From: Castellaniella denitrificans
GTDB taxonomy: Bacteria; Pseudomonadota; Gammaproteobacteria; Burkholderiales; Burkholderiaceae_B
Length of the DNA: 64,000 nucleotides
Direction of reading: 5' to 3'
Assembly: GCF_027214045.1 (NCBI RefSeq)
Contig: NZ_JAPWHE010000005.1
Location: forward strand, 124,001 to 188,000
Under the pieces are notes generated by a model. That model searched no databases, was not told where the DNA came from, and was given only the letters and a program-made list of their open reading frames with translations. Below are positions 25,100 to 32,740 of the stretch, piece after piece. How positions within the stretch are numbered: the stretch's first letter is position 1; each line of letters begins with the position of its first letter. A program made the position numbers and the translations under genes.

Positions 25100-26341
25100 T
25101 CAGGCCCGGGCGGCGTCCAGTGCCTGGGCGAAATCGCCGATCAGGTCGGCTTCGTCCTCGATACCGACCGAGATGCGCAGGAACCCGTCCGGGATGCCCA
25201 TCAGGGCGCGTCGTTGCGGCCCCATCTCGTAGTAGATGGTGTGGGCGGCGGGCAGCACCAGCGTGCGGTTGTCGCCCAGGTGGGTGGCCAGGGCGGCGAC
25301 GCGCAGGCGGTTCAGGCAGTCGAAGACGTCCACCTGGTCGTGCAGTTCCACGCCGAGCAGGCCGCCGAAACGGCCGCCGAACCACTGCGCGGCGCGCGCA
25401 TGCTGGGGATGACTGTCCAGGCCGGGGTAGCGGACCTTGCCGACCAGCGGATGTGTTTCCAGGAAACGCGCCAGCGCCAGCGCGTTGGCGCAGATGCGGT
25501 CCATGCGCAGCGCCATGGTCTCGGCGCCGGCCGCGATGCGGTGGGCCATGTCCGAGGACAGTGTGCCGCCCATGTCGCGCAGGCCTTTTTTCTTGATCTG
25601 CAGCAGGCCCCAGTTGCGCGGGTCGCCCTTGCGGTATTGTTCGTGGATGTGCGGGAAATCGGTCCAGTCGTACAGTCCGGTCTGCGTGACGGCGCCGCCC
25701 AGGGCGTTGCCGTGTCCGCCGATGTGCTTGGACAGGGAGTTGATCACCAGGGACGCGCCGAAATCCCGGCTCGGGGCCAGATAGGGCGAGGACAGGGTGC
25801 TGTCCACCACATAGACCAGTTTGCGCGCCCGGCACAGATCCCCGATCGCCTTGAGGTCGGCGATCTGGGTGCCGGGGTTGGCGATGGTCTCGACGAAGAC
25901 CATGCGGGTGTTCGGCCGGATCGCCGCCTCGACCTGGGCGGCGTCGGTCGCGTCCACCAGGCTCAGTTCCACGCCGAAGTTCTCCAGCGTCATCAACAGG
26001 CTGTTGGTGTTGCCGAAGATGTACTGGCTGACGATGAGGTGGTCGCCCTGGCGCAGCAGGGCGAAGAAGGTGGCGTTCAGCGCCGCCATGCCTGTGGCGA
26101 AAGTCACCGTGGCCTGCGCGCGTTCCATGTCCGTGATCTTGGCTTCCAGCGAGGCCGTGGTCGGCGTGCCCTGGCGGGCGTAGGTGTAGCCGGCCTTGCC
26201 CTGGAATACCGCGGCGAGTTCGCGCGCGTCGGCGTAGGCGTACTCGGTGGACGGATGGATGGGCTGGTGGATGGCGCCATGCTCCAGATGGGCATGGTGG
26301 TCGGCGTGGACGAGCCGGGTGGTGAAGCCTTGGTCGGACAT
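25100..26341 (-). CDS. metZ: O-succinylhomoserine sulfhydrylase MetZ (Cys/Met PLP enzyme)
   Basis: A 413-residue PLP enzyme of the Cys/Met-metabolism family. It makes homocysteine directly from activated homoserine and sulphide. YTYARQGTPTTASLEAKI is the tetramer/PLP-phosphate segment, FATGMAALNATF the conserved loop, and K205 in SLSKHIGGHG binds PLP. The N-terminal GFTTRLVHADHH start is usual for MetZ. Methionine gamma-lyase and O-acetylhomoserine sulfhydrylase share the fold; the VHA...HGAIHQPIHPSTEYA block favours MetZ of beta- and gammaproteobacteria. An upstream in-frame stretch (to 26470) runs into the repeat region and is not coding. Confidence 0.88.
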   Translation of the reverse strand: MSDQGFTTRLVHADHHAHLEHGAIHQPIHPSTEYAYADARELAAVFQGKAGYTYARQGTPTTASLEAKITDMERAQATVTFATGMAALNATFFALLRQGDHLIVSQYIFGNTNSLLMTLENFGVELSLVDATDAAQVEAAIRPNTRMVFVETIANPGTQIADLKAIGDLCRARKLVYVVDSTLSSPYLAPSRDFGASLVINSLSKHIGGHGNALGGAVTQTGLYDWTDFPHIHEQYRKGDPRNWGLLQIKKKGLRDMGGTLSSDMAHRIAAGAETMALRMDRICANALALARFLETHPLVGKVRYPGLDSHPQHARAAQWFGGRFGGLLGVELHDQVDVFDCLNRLRVAALATHLGDNRTLVLPAAHTIYYEMGPQRRALMGIPDGFLRISVGIEDEADLIGDFAQALDAARA

Positions 26342-26411
26342 GGAAAGGCGGCGTGGTTGGGTTGAAAGAGATGGGGCGCGGCCCGCGAACGGCCGCGCCG
26401 GAACATTATGC

Positions 26412-26529
26412 GCTTTTTTGCCGCAGGGCCGCCCCCAAGGCGAAAAACGCCCCCCTTGGGGGGGCAGCAAGCAAGCGCCAGCTTGCGCGGCGTGGGGGGG
26501 CTTTTTTGCCGCAGGGCCGCCCCCAAGGC
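26412..26529. repeat. Composite interspersed repeat: 30-bp direct repeat flanking a hairpin
   Basis: The same 30 bases, beginning GCTTTTTTGCCGCAGGGCCG, occur at 26412-26441 and 26500-26529. Between them are a CCCCC-TTGGGG run and a GCAAGC-GCCA-GCTTGC hairpin (26471-26486). This GC-rich composition, with Gs and Cs around poly-T, resembles repetitive extragenic elements dispersed in Achromobacter and Bordetella relatives. It lies between the minus-strand metZ and rlmB genes and carries no gene. A further 9-bp palindromic stem (GGCGCGGCC/GGCCGCGCC, about 26374-26398) precedes it. Confidence 0.75.
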
Positions 26530-26544
26530 AATATCCGAGGCGAT

Positions 26545-27294
26545 TCAGGCCGTCAGCCGCTGGCGCACGGTTTCGTACAGGCAGACCGCGCTCGCGACGC
26601 TGACGTTCAGGCTCTCGACCGAACCCCGCATGGGGATGGACACGAGCTCGTCGCAGGTCTCACGGGTCAGGCGGCGCATGCCTTCGCCTTCGGCGCCCAT
26701 CACCCAGGCCATGGGCCGGCGCGCGTCGACCTGGTGCAGGCCGTGCGTCGCGGCATCGTCCGTGCCCACCAGCCAGACATCGCGCTCGCGCAGGGCGCGC
26801 AGGGCGCGCGCCAGGTTCGTGACGGTCAGGTAGGGCACGGTGTCGGCCGCGCCGCAGGCCACGCGCTGGACCGTCGTGTTCAGGCCGACGGCCCGGTCCT
26901 TCGGCGCGATGACGGCGTGCACGCCGGCGGCGTCGGCCGTGCGCAGACAGGCGCCCAGATTGTGCGGGTCGGTGACGCCGTCGAGCACCAGCAGCAGGGC
27001 CGGTTCGCCGCGATCCTCCAGTGCGTCCAGCACTTCGTCGACCGAAACGGCCAGCGGACGGGGGCGGGCCAGGGCCACGATGCCCTGGTGGCGCACACCG
27101 TGCGCCAGGCCCTCCAGTCGCTGGGTGTCGGCGGCGTGCCAGCGGACGTTCGCGGCCTCCAGTTGTTCGATGCAGCGCTGCATGCGGGCGTCCTGGCGCG
27201 TGGTGTCCAGGTAGACGTCGCGGATGGAGTCCGGGGCGTGGCGCAGGCGCGCCTGCACGGCGTGGAAGCCGGCCAGGATCTGTTGGGATGACAT
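26545..27294 (-). CDS. rlmB: 23S rRNA 2'-O-methyltransferase RlmB
   Basis: A 249-residue SpoU-family enzyme that methylates Gm2251 of 23S rRNA. The N-terminal substrate-binding domain (about 1-75) is followed by the SPOUT knot motifs [18 protein letters not shown] (motif 1), [13 protein letters not shown] (motif 2) and [20 protein letters not shown] (motif 3). The ATG at 27294 gives the family start [17 protein letters not shown]; the frame stays open upstream but only shadows rnr. It lies 124 bases downstream of rnr, the usual rnr-rlmB order. Confidence 0.95.
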   Translation of the reverse strand: MSSQQILAGFHAVQARLRHAPDSIRDVYLDTTRQDARMQRCIEQLEAANVRWHAADTQRLEGLAHGVRHQGIVALARPRPLAVSVDEVLDALEDRGEPALLLVLDGVTDPHNLGACLRTADAAGVHAVIAPKDRAVGLNTTVQRVACGAADTVPYLTVTNLARALRALRERDVWLVGTDDAATHGLHQVDARRPMAWVMGAEGEGMRRLTRETCDELVSIPMRGSVESLNVSVASAVCLYETVRQRLTA

Positions 27295-27418
27295 CGTGTG
27301 CCTATCAAGGATGAAGCGGGGCGGCCCGCCGCGCGAGGCGGCGGCCGCCTGGGATTGTAGTGCGGCGGGCGCCGCGCCGCGTACCGGCCGCGGCCGGGCG
27401 GGCGCCCGCCCGGCCGGA

Positions 27419-29857
27419 TCAGGACCGCCGCTTGCGCGGAGTTTCCTGGCGTGCGGCGCGCTTGGCCTCGGCGCGGCGCTGGCGGGCCGTGGTGCCGCGC
27501 AAGGCGACCGGCTTGGCGCCCGCCGCCTTTTTGCGGGGGCGCGCGACGGGTCGGGGCTCGCCTTCGATTTCGGCCTGCAGGGATTTGAAGTCTTCTCCCT
27601 TGACCGGACGGAAATCGATGCGCCGGGCCTCCAGGTCCACGCGGGACACCTGCACCTGCAGGGCGTCGCCCAACTGGTAGCGCAGGCCGGTGCGCTCGCC
27701 GCGCAGTTCGTTCTGGGCCTCGATGTACTGGAAGTAGTCGCCGCCCAGCTCGGAGATGTGCACCAGCCCCTCGACATAGAGCGTGTCCAGCGTGACGAAC
27801 ACGCCGAAGCTGGTGACGCTGCTGATGCGGCCGCTGAAGACCTCGCCCACGTGCTCGCGCACGAACCAGCATTTCAGCCAGGCCTCGACGTCGCGCGAGG
27901 CCTCGTCGGCGCGCCGTTCGCGGGCGGACAGCAGCGTGCCCAGCGCTTCCCAGGCGTCGCGTTCGCGGATTTTCGCGGGCAGCGCGGGGTCGGCGGCCTG
28001 ACCCGGCGGCGCCGTCGGCTGGTAGCGGCGCTTGTGCAGAATCCCCCGGATCACACGGTGCACCAGCAGGTCCGGATAACGCCGGATGGGCGAAGTGAAG
28101 TGCGCGTAATGTTCGTAGGCCAGGCCGAAGTGGCCGGTCTGCTCGGGGCTGTAGATGGCCTGCTGCATCGAGCGCAGGCACATCGTCTGGATCGATGCGA
28201 AGTCCGGCCGAGACCGGCTGGCCTGGATCAGGCGGGCGTAGTCGGCGGTCGAGGGGTCCTCGCCGCCGTCCAGCGTCAGGCCCAGGTGGCGCAGGAATTC
28301 GCGCAGCGTCTGCAGTTTTTCCGGCGTCGGCCCGTCATGCACGCGGAACAGCGCCTGGGCCTTGTTGCGCACGATGAAATCCGCCGCACAGGTGTTGGCC
28401 GCCAACATGCATTCTTCGATCAGGCGGTGGGCGTCGTTGCGCGCGTAGGGCTCGATGCGCTCGATGCGGCCCAGCGGGTTGCAGACGATGCGGGTCTCGA
28501 TCGTGTCGAAGTCGATGGCGCCGCGCTTGCGCCGGGCCTGCTCGAAGGCCTGGAACAGGTCATAGGCCGTCTGCACGTGAGGCAGCAGATCGCCCAGATT
28601 CTGCGCCGCCGGACCGGTGGGCTGCTGCAGGGCCGCCCAGATGTCGGTGTAGGTGGTGCGGGCGTGGGAGTGGATGACGGCCTCGTAGAACTGGTAGGCC
28701 GCGACGGTGCCCGCTTTGGCGCCGCCCTCCGGGATCATCATGTCGCACATCATCACCAGGCGGTCCACGTGCGGGTTCAGCGAGCAGATGCCGTTGGACA
28801 GGGCCTCCGGCAGCATGGGGATGACTCGGCGCGGGAAATACACGCTGGTGCCCCGGTTCAGGGCGTCCTCGTCCAGCGACGAGTCGGCCCGCACGTAGTG
28901 GCTGACATCGGCGATGGCCACCAGCAGCCGCCAGCCGGGCCGCGCGCGCTTGGCCGTGCCCAGGTCGGCGGGCATACAGAACACCGCGTCGTCGAAGTCG
29001 CGCGCGTCCTCGCCGTCGATGGTGATGAAAGGCACGTCGCGCAGGTCGACCCGCCCGGCCCGTTCGTCGGCGCGCACATGGTCGGGGATCGATTCCAGCT
29101 GCCGGCGCGCGGCGTCGGAGAATTCCACCGGCACGTCGAACTTGCGCACGGCGATCTCGATCTCCATGCCGGGGTCGTCGATTTCGCCCAGGACTTCGGT
29201 GACGCGACCCAGGGGCTGGATGTGGCTGGCGGGCTGGCGCAGGATCTGCACCGTGACCACCTGGCCGGGTTCGGCGCCGCCCGTGTCCTGGGGCGCGATC
29301 AGGATGTCGTGCTTGATGCGCTGGTCCTCGGGCGCGACGATGAAGGCGCCGTGTTCCTTCAGAAAGCGACCGACCAGCTTCAGCGTGCGCCGTTCGACGA
29401 CCTCGACGATGGTGCCTTCGGGACGGCCGCGGAATTCGCCGGATTCCCGCACCCGCACCCGGTCGCCATGCAGGACCTTGGCCATTTCGTGGGGCGAAAG
29501 GAACAGGTCCTGGCCGCCCTCGTCCGGGACCAGGAAGCCGAAGCCATCCCGATGGCCCTGGACGACGCCGGTGATGAAGTGCGTGTTGTTGCAGATTTGC
29601 AACCTTCCCTGGGGGTTGTAGCGGATCTGGCCGTCGCGCTCCATCGCTTTGAGACGGCGGATGAAGCCTGTGGACAGGGGGATCGTGGCGTGGGTGGCGT
29701 CGGCCAGCGCTTCCGGGGACAGGGGTTTGCCTGCCTGGCGCAGGGTGTCCAGCACTTGTTCGCGGGTGGGGACGTCGGGGTCGAAATCAGAGGGGAGACT
29801 GTTCGCTGGCGGGTTGGAAGCGTCGCGGTTATTGTCGTTGTTGGTTCGCTTTTTCAA
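27419..29857 (-). CDS. rnr: Ribonuclease R
   Basis: An 812-residue 3'-5' exoribonuclease that digests structured RNA and helps process rRNA and tmRNA-tagged messages. Domains in order: a helix-turn-helix segment (about 30-90), cold-shock domains (about 90-250), the RNB catalytic domain (about 255-590) with metal-binding D281, D287, D289 and D290 in [12 protein letters not shown], an S1 domain (about 645-725), and a basic Lys/Arg-rich tail of about 70 residues. The ATG at 29857 is supported by the conserved charged N terminus. rlmB follows on the same strand. Confidence 0.96.
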   Translation of the reverse strand: MKKRTNNDNNRDASNPPANSLPSDFDPDVPTREQVLDTLRQAGKPLSPEALADATHATIPLSTGFIRRLKAMERDGQIRYNPQGRLQICNNTHFITGVVQGHRDGFGFLVPDEGGQDLFLSPHEMAKVLHGDRVRVRESGEFRGRPEGTIVEVVERRTLKLVGRFLKEHGAFIVAPEDQRIKHDILIAPQDTGGAEPGQVVTVQILRQPASHIQPLGRVTEVLGEIDDPGMEIEIAVRKFDVPVEFSDAARRQLESIPDHVRADERAGRVDLRDVPFITIDGEDARDFDDAVFCMPADLGTAKRARPGWRLLVAIADVSHYVRADSSLDEDALNRGTSVYFPRRVIPMLPEALSNGICSLNPHVDRLVMMCDMMIPEGGAKAGTVAAYQFYEAVIHSHARTTYTDIWAALQQPTGPAAQNLGDLLPHVQTAYDLFQAFEQARRKRGAIDFDTIETRIVCNPLGRIERIEPYARNDAHRLIEECMLAANTCAADFIVRNKAQALFRVHDGPTPEKLQTLREFLRHLGLTLDGGEDPSTADYARLIQASRSRPDFASIQTMCLRSMQQAIYSPEQTGHFGLAYEHYAHFTSPIRRYPDLLVHRVIRGILHKRRYQPTAPPGQAADPALPAKIRERDAWEALGTLLSARERRADEASRDVEAWLKCWFVREHVGEVFSGRISSVTSFGVFVTLDTLYVEGLVHISELGGDYFQYIEAQNELRGERTGLRYQLGDALQVQVSRVDLEARRIDFRPVKGEDFKSLQAEIEGEPRPVARPRKKAAGAKPVALRGTTARQRRAEAKRAARQETPRKRRS

Positions 29858-29965
29858 AGGCTATTTGCATCCAAAAAAATTGTGTTGTATATTTCTGTCT
29901 TCGCTGAACGACGCGCCAAACAACGCAGCGGATCAGCGAAGACAATAGCATACACGTTATGCTGT

Positions 29966-30050
29966 GCCCAGGTGGCGGAATTGGTAGACGCGCATGGTTC
30001 AGGTCCATGTGCCGCAAGGTGTGGAGGTTCGAGTCCTCTCCTGGGCACCA
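29966..30050 (+). tRNA. tRNA-Leu (anticodon CAG)
   Basis: An 85-nt class II tRNA: acceptor GCCCAGG (29966-29972) pairs with CCTGGGC, then A and an encoded CCA. The D arm is GGCGGAATTGGTAGACGC, the anticodon loop TTCAGGT, a long variable arm follows (TGCCGCAAGGTGT), and the T arm is GGAGGTTCGAGTCC. TATGCT just upstream (29958-29963) is a plausible -10. Confidence 0.97.
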
Positions 30051-30097
30051 CTTCTCTTGATCGGGAAGTCCAATTCAGTACGATGTCCTCTGGCATC

Positions 30098-30142
30098 AAA
30101 AAGCGAAACCCGCATAGACCCAGTCTTGCGGGTTTTTGCTTT
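30098..30142 (+). terminator. Terminator after tRNA-Leu
   Basis: AAACCCGCA and TGCGGGTTT pair around a 12-base loop (tagacccagtct), with further outer complementarity (AAAGC/GCTTT). A T5 run is inside the right arm. It is placed about 50 bases after the tRNA. Confidence 0.82.
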
Positions 30143-30387
30143 GCGCATGGCACATCGCGCGCCGCCCTGGCGCCCAGGCCCGCCAGCATCGTGCGTCTAT
30201 TGACCTTGCCCCCATGTTAAGGATTACGCTGTAAAAGTCCATTCGGGTTTTGGCGTTCCTGCTGTGACGAATGCCCGGCCTGCAAGACACTGTCGCGGCT
30301 TGAACCCGGGGATTGCCGCGCCGATCAAATACCTTCTCAAGTAGCGAAGTCGGCCCCGGGTCTTGTTTGACAGTCGGGAGATATTCG
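30143..30387 (+). other. Intergenic region carrying a copper-type promoter and a long leader
   Basis: About 245 bases with no supported gene on either strand. It holds the MerR-family promoter at 30200-30230. If transcription starts near 30237, the transcript has a 150-base untranslated leader before the ATG at 30388. I see no obvious riboswitch or ORF in the leader. Confidence 0.55.
30200..30230 (+). promoter_or_regulatory. CueR-type (MerR-family) promoter with 19-bp spacer
   Basis: A -35 TTGACC (30200-30205) and a -10 TACGCT (30225-30230) are separated by 19 bp, the over-long spacer typical of MerR-family activated promoters. Inside is a dyad CCTT (30204-30207) ... AAGG (30219-30222) with a C-rich centre. 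Aligned without gaps to the E. coli copA promoter, as I remember it, both ends of the 31-base element agree well: TTGACCTT, the CCC core, AAGG, TTA and CT. CueR or a close relative, sensing Cu(I), would be expected. No merR/cueR gene is in the window. Confidence 0.7.
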
Positions 30388-30810
30388 ATGAATACCAGGA
30401 TGATAGTGATGGCGTCCTTTGCCGCGCTGGCGATGGGCGTGGGCGTGCCGGGTGTGGCGGCGGCGCATGGCCAGGACCAGGCGGGCGGCGCGGGCATGAT
30501 GCGGGCGGGGCAGGGACCCGGCCCGATGGGGCAGAGGGGGGATATGGACGACATGATGGGTGTCCTGCCGGACGGTGTGGCCGCAGGCCCTCGTGGCGGC
30601 GGCATGCCGGGTGGCTACGGCATGCCGGGTGGCGGCAGGATGGGCTACGGCGTGCTTGGCGGCGGCATGATGGGCGCGTGCCCCGTGATGGCCGGCGCGG
30701 GACTGGATCCCGGGACAGCGATGCGGATGCGCGGCGAAATGATGCGGGCGATGGGGGATATCCTGGTCAAGTATGCCGACAAGATCCCGGCTTCGCCGCC
30801 CAAACCGTGA
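30388..30810 (+). CDS. Exported Met/Gly-rich small protein, probably copper-responsive
   Basis: A 140-residue protein with a signal peptide (MNTRMIVMASFAALAMGV, cut near VAAAHG). The mature part has very high Gly and Met content, with clusters such as AGMMRAGQG, DMDDMMG and GGGMMGACPVMAG, a single Cys, an HG after the cleavage site and an amphipathic C-terminal helix (RGEMMRAMGDILVKYADKI). Clustered Met in an exported protein suggests Cu(I)/Ag(I) binding, and the CueR-type promoter upstream supports that. The ATG at 30388 has GGGAG nine bases before it and starts the signal peptide; an earlier TTG (30313) has neither. I know no named family for it. Confidence 0.72.
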   Translation: MNTRMIVMASFAALAMGVGVPGVAAAHGQDQAGGAGMMRAGQGPGPMGQRGDMDDMMGVLPDGVAAGPRGGGMPGGYGMPGGGRMGYGVLGGGMMGACPVMAGAGLDPGTAMRMRGEMMRAMGDILVKYADKIPASPPKP

Positions 30811-30894
30811 CGGCGATCATGCACTGATCCCTGATCCCGCCCGGGGTGGCGGTTGCGAGTGTCGGTCAGACCGTTTCCGAAGTAGTACCATCGC

Positions 30895-30937
30895 AAGCTT
30901 GGACGCCGGTCGTCTGATCGGCGCGAAGGCCAAGCTT
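30895..30937 (+). other. Nested stem-loop in the ydfG leader
   Basis: AAGCTTGG (30895-30902) pairs with CCAAGCTT (30930-30937), and inside it CGCCG (30904-30908) pairs with CGGCG (30919-30923), around a loop GTCGTCTGAT. The structure ends 11 bases before the ydfG ATG and just ahead of its AGAGG ribosome site, so it could be the terminator of the upstream gene or modulate ydfG translation. Confidence 0.5.
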
Positions 30938-30948
30938 CCAGAGGACTT

Positions 30949-31719
30949 ATGAACGATTCCACACCCCACCCCATTGCCCTCGTCACCGGGGCTTCCGCTG
31001 GTTTCGGTCGTGCGATCAGCGAGCGTTTCCTGCGGGACGGCTATCGGGTGATCGCCGCCGCGCGCCGGATGGAGCCGATGCGGGAACTGCAGCGCAAGTA
31101 CGGCGACGCCGTGTTGCCGGTGTCCCTGGACGTCCGCGACGAACAGGCGGTCGTCTCCCTGAGGGAATCCCTGCCGCCGGCCTGGCGCGACATCGACGTG
31201 CTGGTCAACAACGCCGGCCTGGCCATGGGCAAGGAAAAGGCCCATGAGGCCGATTTCCAGGACTGGCGGACCATGATCGACACCAATGTCACCGGCTTGG
31301 CGCTGGTGACGCACGCCTTCCTGCCGGGCATGGTCGCCAGGAAGCGCGGGCTGGTGATCAACATCGGCTCGGTGGCCGGCAAATATCCTTATCCGGGCGG
31401 CAACGTCTATGGCGCCACCAAGGCCTTCGTGGCGCAATTCAGCCGCAACCTGCGCGCGGATCTGATCGGCACGGGCGTGCGGGTGACGGACGTGCAGCCG
31501 GGGCTGGTCGGCGAGACCGAGTTTTCGCTGGTCCGCTACAAGGGCGACAAAGAACGGACGGCGGCGATGTACGCCGGCGCTCACCCGCTGCGTCCGGAAG
31601 ACATCGCGGAAACGGTCGCCTGGGTGGCGTCCCTGCCGCCGCATGTCAATGTGAACGCGATCGAGGTGATGCCGACTTCGCAATCGTTCGCCGCCTTGAC
31701 CGTGACCCGGGACGAATGA
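30949..31719 (+). CDS. ydfG: NADP-dependent 3-hydroxy acid dehydrogenase YdfG-type SDR
   Basis: A 256-residue short-chain dehydrogenase. The cofactor loop is TGASAGFG at about residues 13-20, an AARR after the second strand favours NADP, NNAG is at about 86-89, and the catalytic S-Y-K lies in INIGSVAG and YGATKAF. The C-terminal half (PGLVGETEFSLVRYKGD, NVNAIEVMPTSQSFA) matches YdfG, which oxidises serine, threonine and 3-hydroxy acids, and reduces malonic semialdehyde as part of the Rut pathway in E. coli. It is monocistronic, with stem-loops on both sides. Confidence 0.9.
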   Translation: MNDSTPHPIALVTGASAGFGRAISERFLRDGYRVIAAARRMEPMRELQRKYGDAVLPVSLDVRDEQAVVSLRESLPPAWRDIDVLVNNAGLAMGKEKAHEADFQDWRTMIDTNVTGLALVTHAFLPGMVARKRGLVINIGSVAGKYPYPGGNVYGATKAFVAQFSRNLRADLIGTGVRVTDVQPGLVGETEFSLVRYKGDKERTAAMYAGAHPLRPEDIAETVAWVASLPPHVNVNAIEVMPTSQSFAALTVTRDE

Positions 31720-31724
31720 ACACC

Positions 31725-31757
31725 TGGATTCCGGGCGTGTCCATGCGCCGGAATCCA
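31725..31757 (+). terminator. Hairpin after ydfG
   Basis: TGGATTCCGG (31725-31734) pairs perfectly with CCGGAATCCA (31748-31757) around a 13-base loop, 6 bases after the ydfG stop. It lacks a clear T run, so it may be a terminator of the weak or Rho-assisted kind. Confidence 0.55.
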
Positions 31758-31875
31758 AGTGATACTTTGATACATTCATGTGCTATTCTGAAACTCTCCA
31801 TCATTTGTGGGGAAGATCAGGGTGCGATGCTTGGTCACGAACGGGGATGCCCGCATATGGCGATGGGCGGTTCTC

Positions 31876-32724
31876 ATGCGCGGATCGCTGTTGGCCGCGC
31901 TCTTCGTGTGCGCGTCCGTGTTTCCGGCGCATGCGGCGCAGCGGACCCTCGCCTATTTTCCCGTCGGCCCCATCTACGAATATCGCTGGAAAGTCCTCGA
32001 ACTGGCGCTGGATCATGTCCGGCGATCCGAAGGCGTCGCGATCGATCTGCGTCCCTTCGACGAGGACGTCACCCAGAACCGGGCCGTCAGTCTGCTGGAA
32101 GCCGGGAAAATAGACGTCATCGCGCTGGGCACCAATGACGAACGCGAATCCCGCATGCTGCCGATCAAGATCGACATTTCCCGCGGGACCGTCGGCTACC
32201 GGGTCTTCCTGGTCTCGTCGTCCGACCAGGAGCGGATCGCGGGCATGGACGACGAGGCGTTCAGGACGGAACTGACCTTCGGCCTGAACAGCCAGTGGGC
32301 CGATGTGCCCGTCATGCGGGTCAACGGCTATACCGTGCTGACCTCCACCGATTACGAAAGCCTGTTCGGGATGCTGGCCGCGCACCGTTTCGACGCGCTG
32401 CCCCGGGGAATCGGCGAGGCGGCGGTCGAACTGGCCGCGCGCCGGAAAGCCTATCCCGGGTTGACCATCGAAAAGACCCGCGCCCTGTTCTTCCCCTATC
32501 CCATCTATTTCTGGGTCAACCGCCAGGATGCGGAGCTGGCCGGGCGGATCGAGCGCGGCTTGCGCGCGGCCCTGGCCGATGGCTCCTTCCGGAAGCTGTT
32601 CATGACCTATCATGCGTCGATGATCGAGGACCTGGCCCGCAGCCATCGCCGGGTGATCCGTCTGGACAATCCCCTGCTGCCACCGGGATCGGCGGAAATC
32701 GATACGAAATGGTGGTGGCGTTGA
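31876..32724 (+). CDS. Periplasmic substrate-binding-like sensor protein
   Basis: A 282-residue protein with a signal peptide ([22 protein letters not shown]). The mature part has the periplasmic type II binding-protein fold ([20 protein letters not shown]..., [47 protein letters not shown]), as in solute-binding proteins of ABC transporters and in sensor kinases. No permease or ATPase gene is near. The next two genes are a hybrid kinase and a c-di-GMP protein, so it most likely presents a ligand to the kinase. The start is uncertain: GTGs at 31807 and 31822 would lengthen the lead; the ATG at 31876 gives the cleanest signal peptide. An extended -10 (TGCTATTCT) lies at about 31781-31789. Confidence 0.78.
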   Translation: MRGSLLAALFVCASVFPAHAAQRTLAYFPVGPIYEYRWKVLELALDHVRRSEGVAIDLRPFDEDVTQNRAVSLLEAGKIDVIALGTNDERESRMLPIKIDISRGTVGYRVFLVSSSDQERIAGMDDEAFRTELTFGLNSQWADVPVMRVNGYTVLTSTDYESLFGMLAAHRFDALPRGIGEAAVELAARRKAYPGLTIEKTRALFFPYPIYFWVNRQDAELAGRIERGLRAALADGSFRKLFMTYHASMIEDLARSHRRVIRLDNPLLPPGSAEIDTKWWWR

Positions 32725-32740
32725 CGCGCGGGCGGCCTGG

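Noticed and set aside
27224-30220. Plus-strand open frame of about 998 codons antisense to rnr
   Set aside because: It is the complement of rnr and part of rlmB, crosses tRNA-Leu, and shows no domain.
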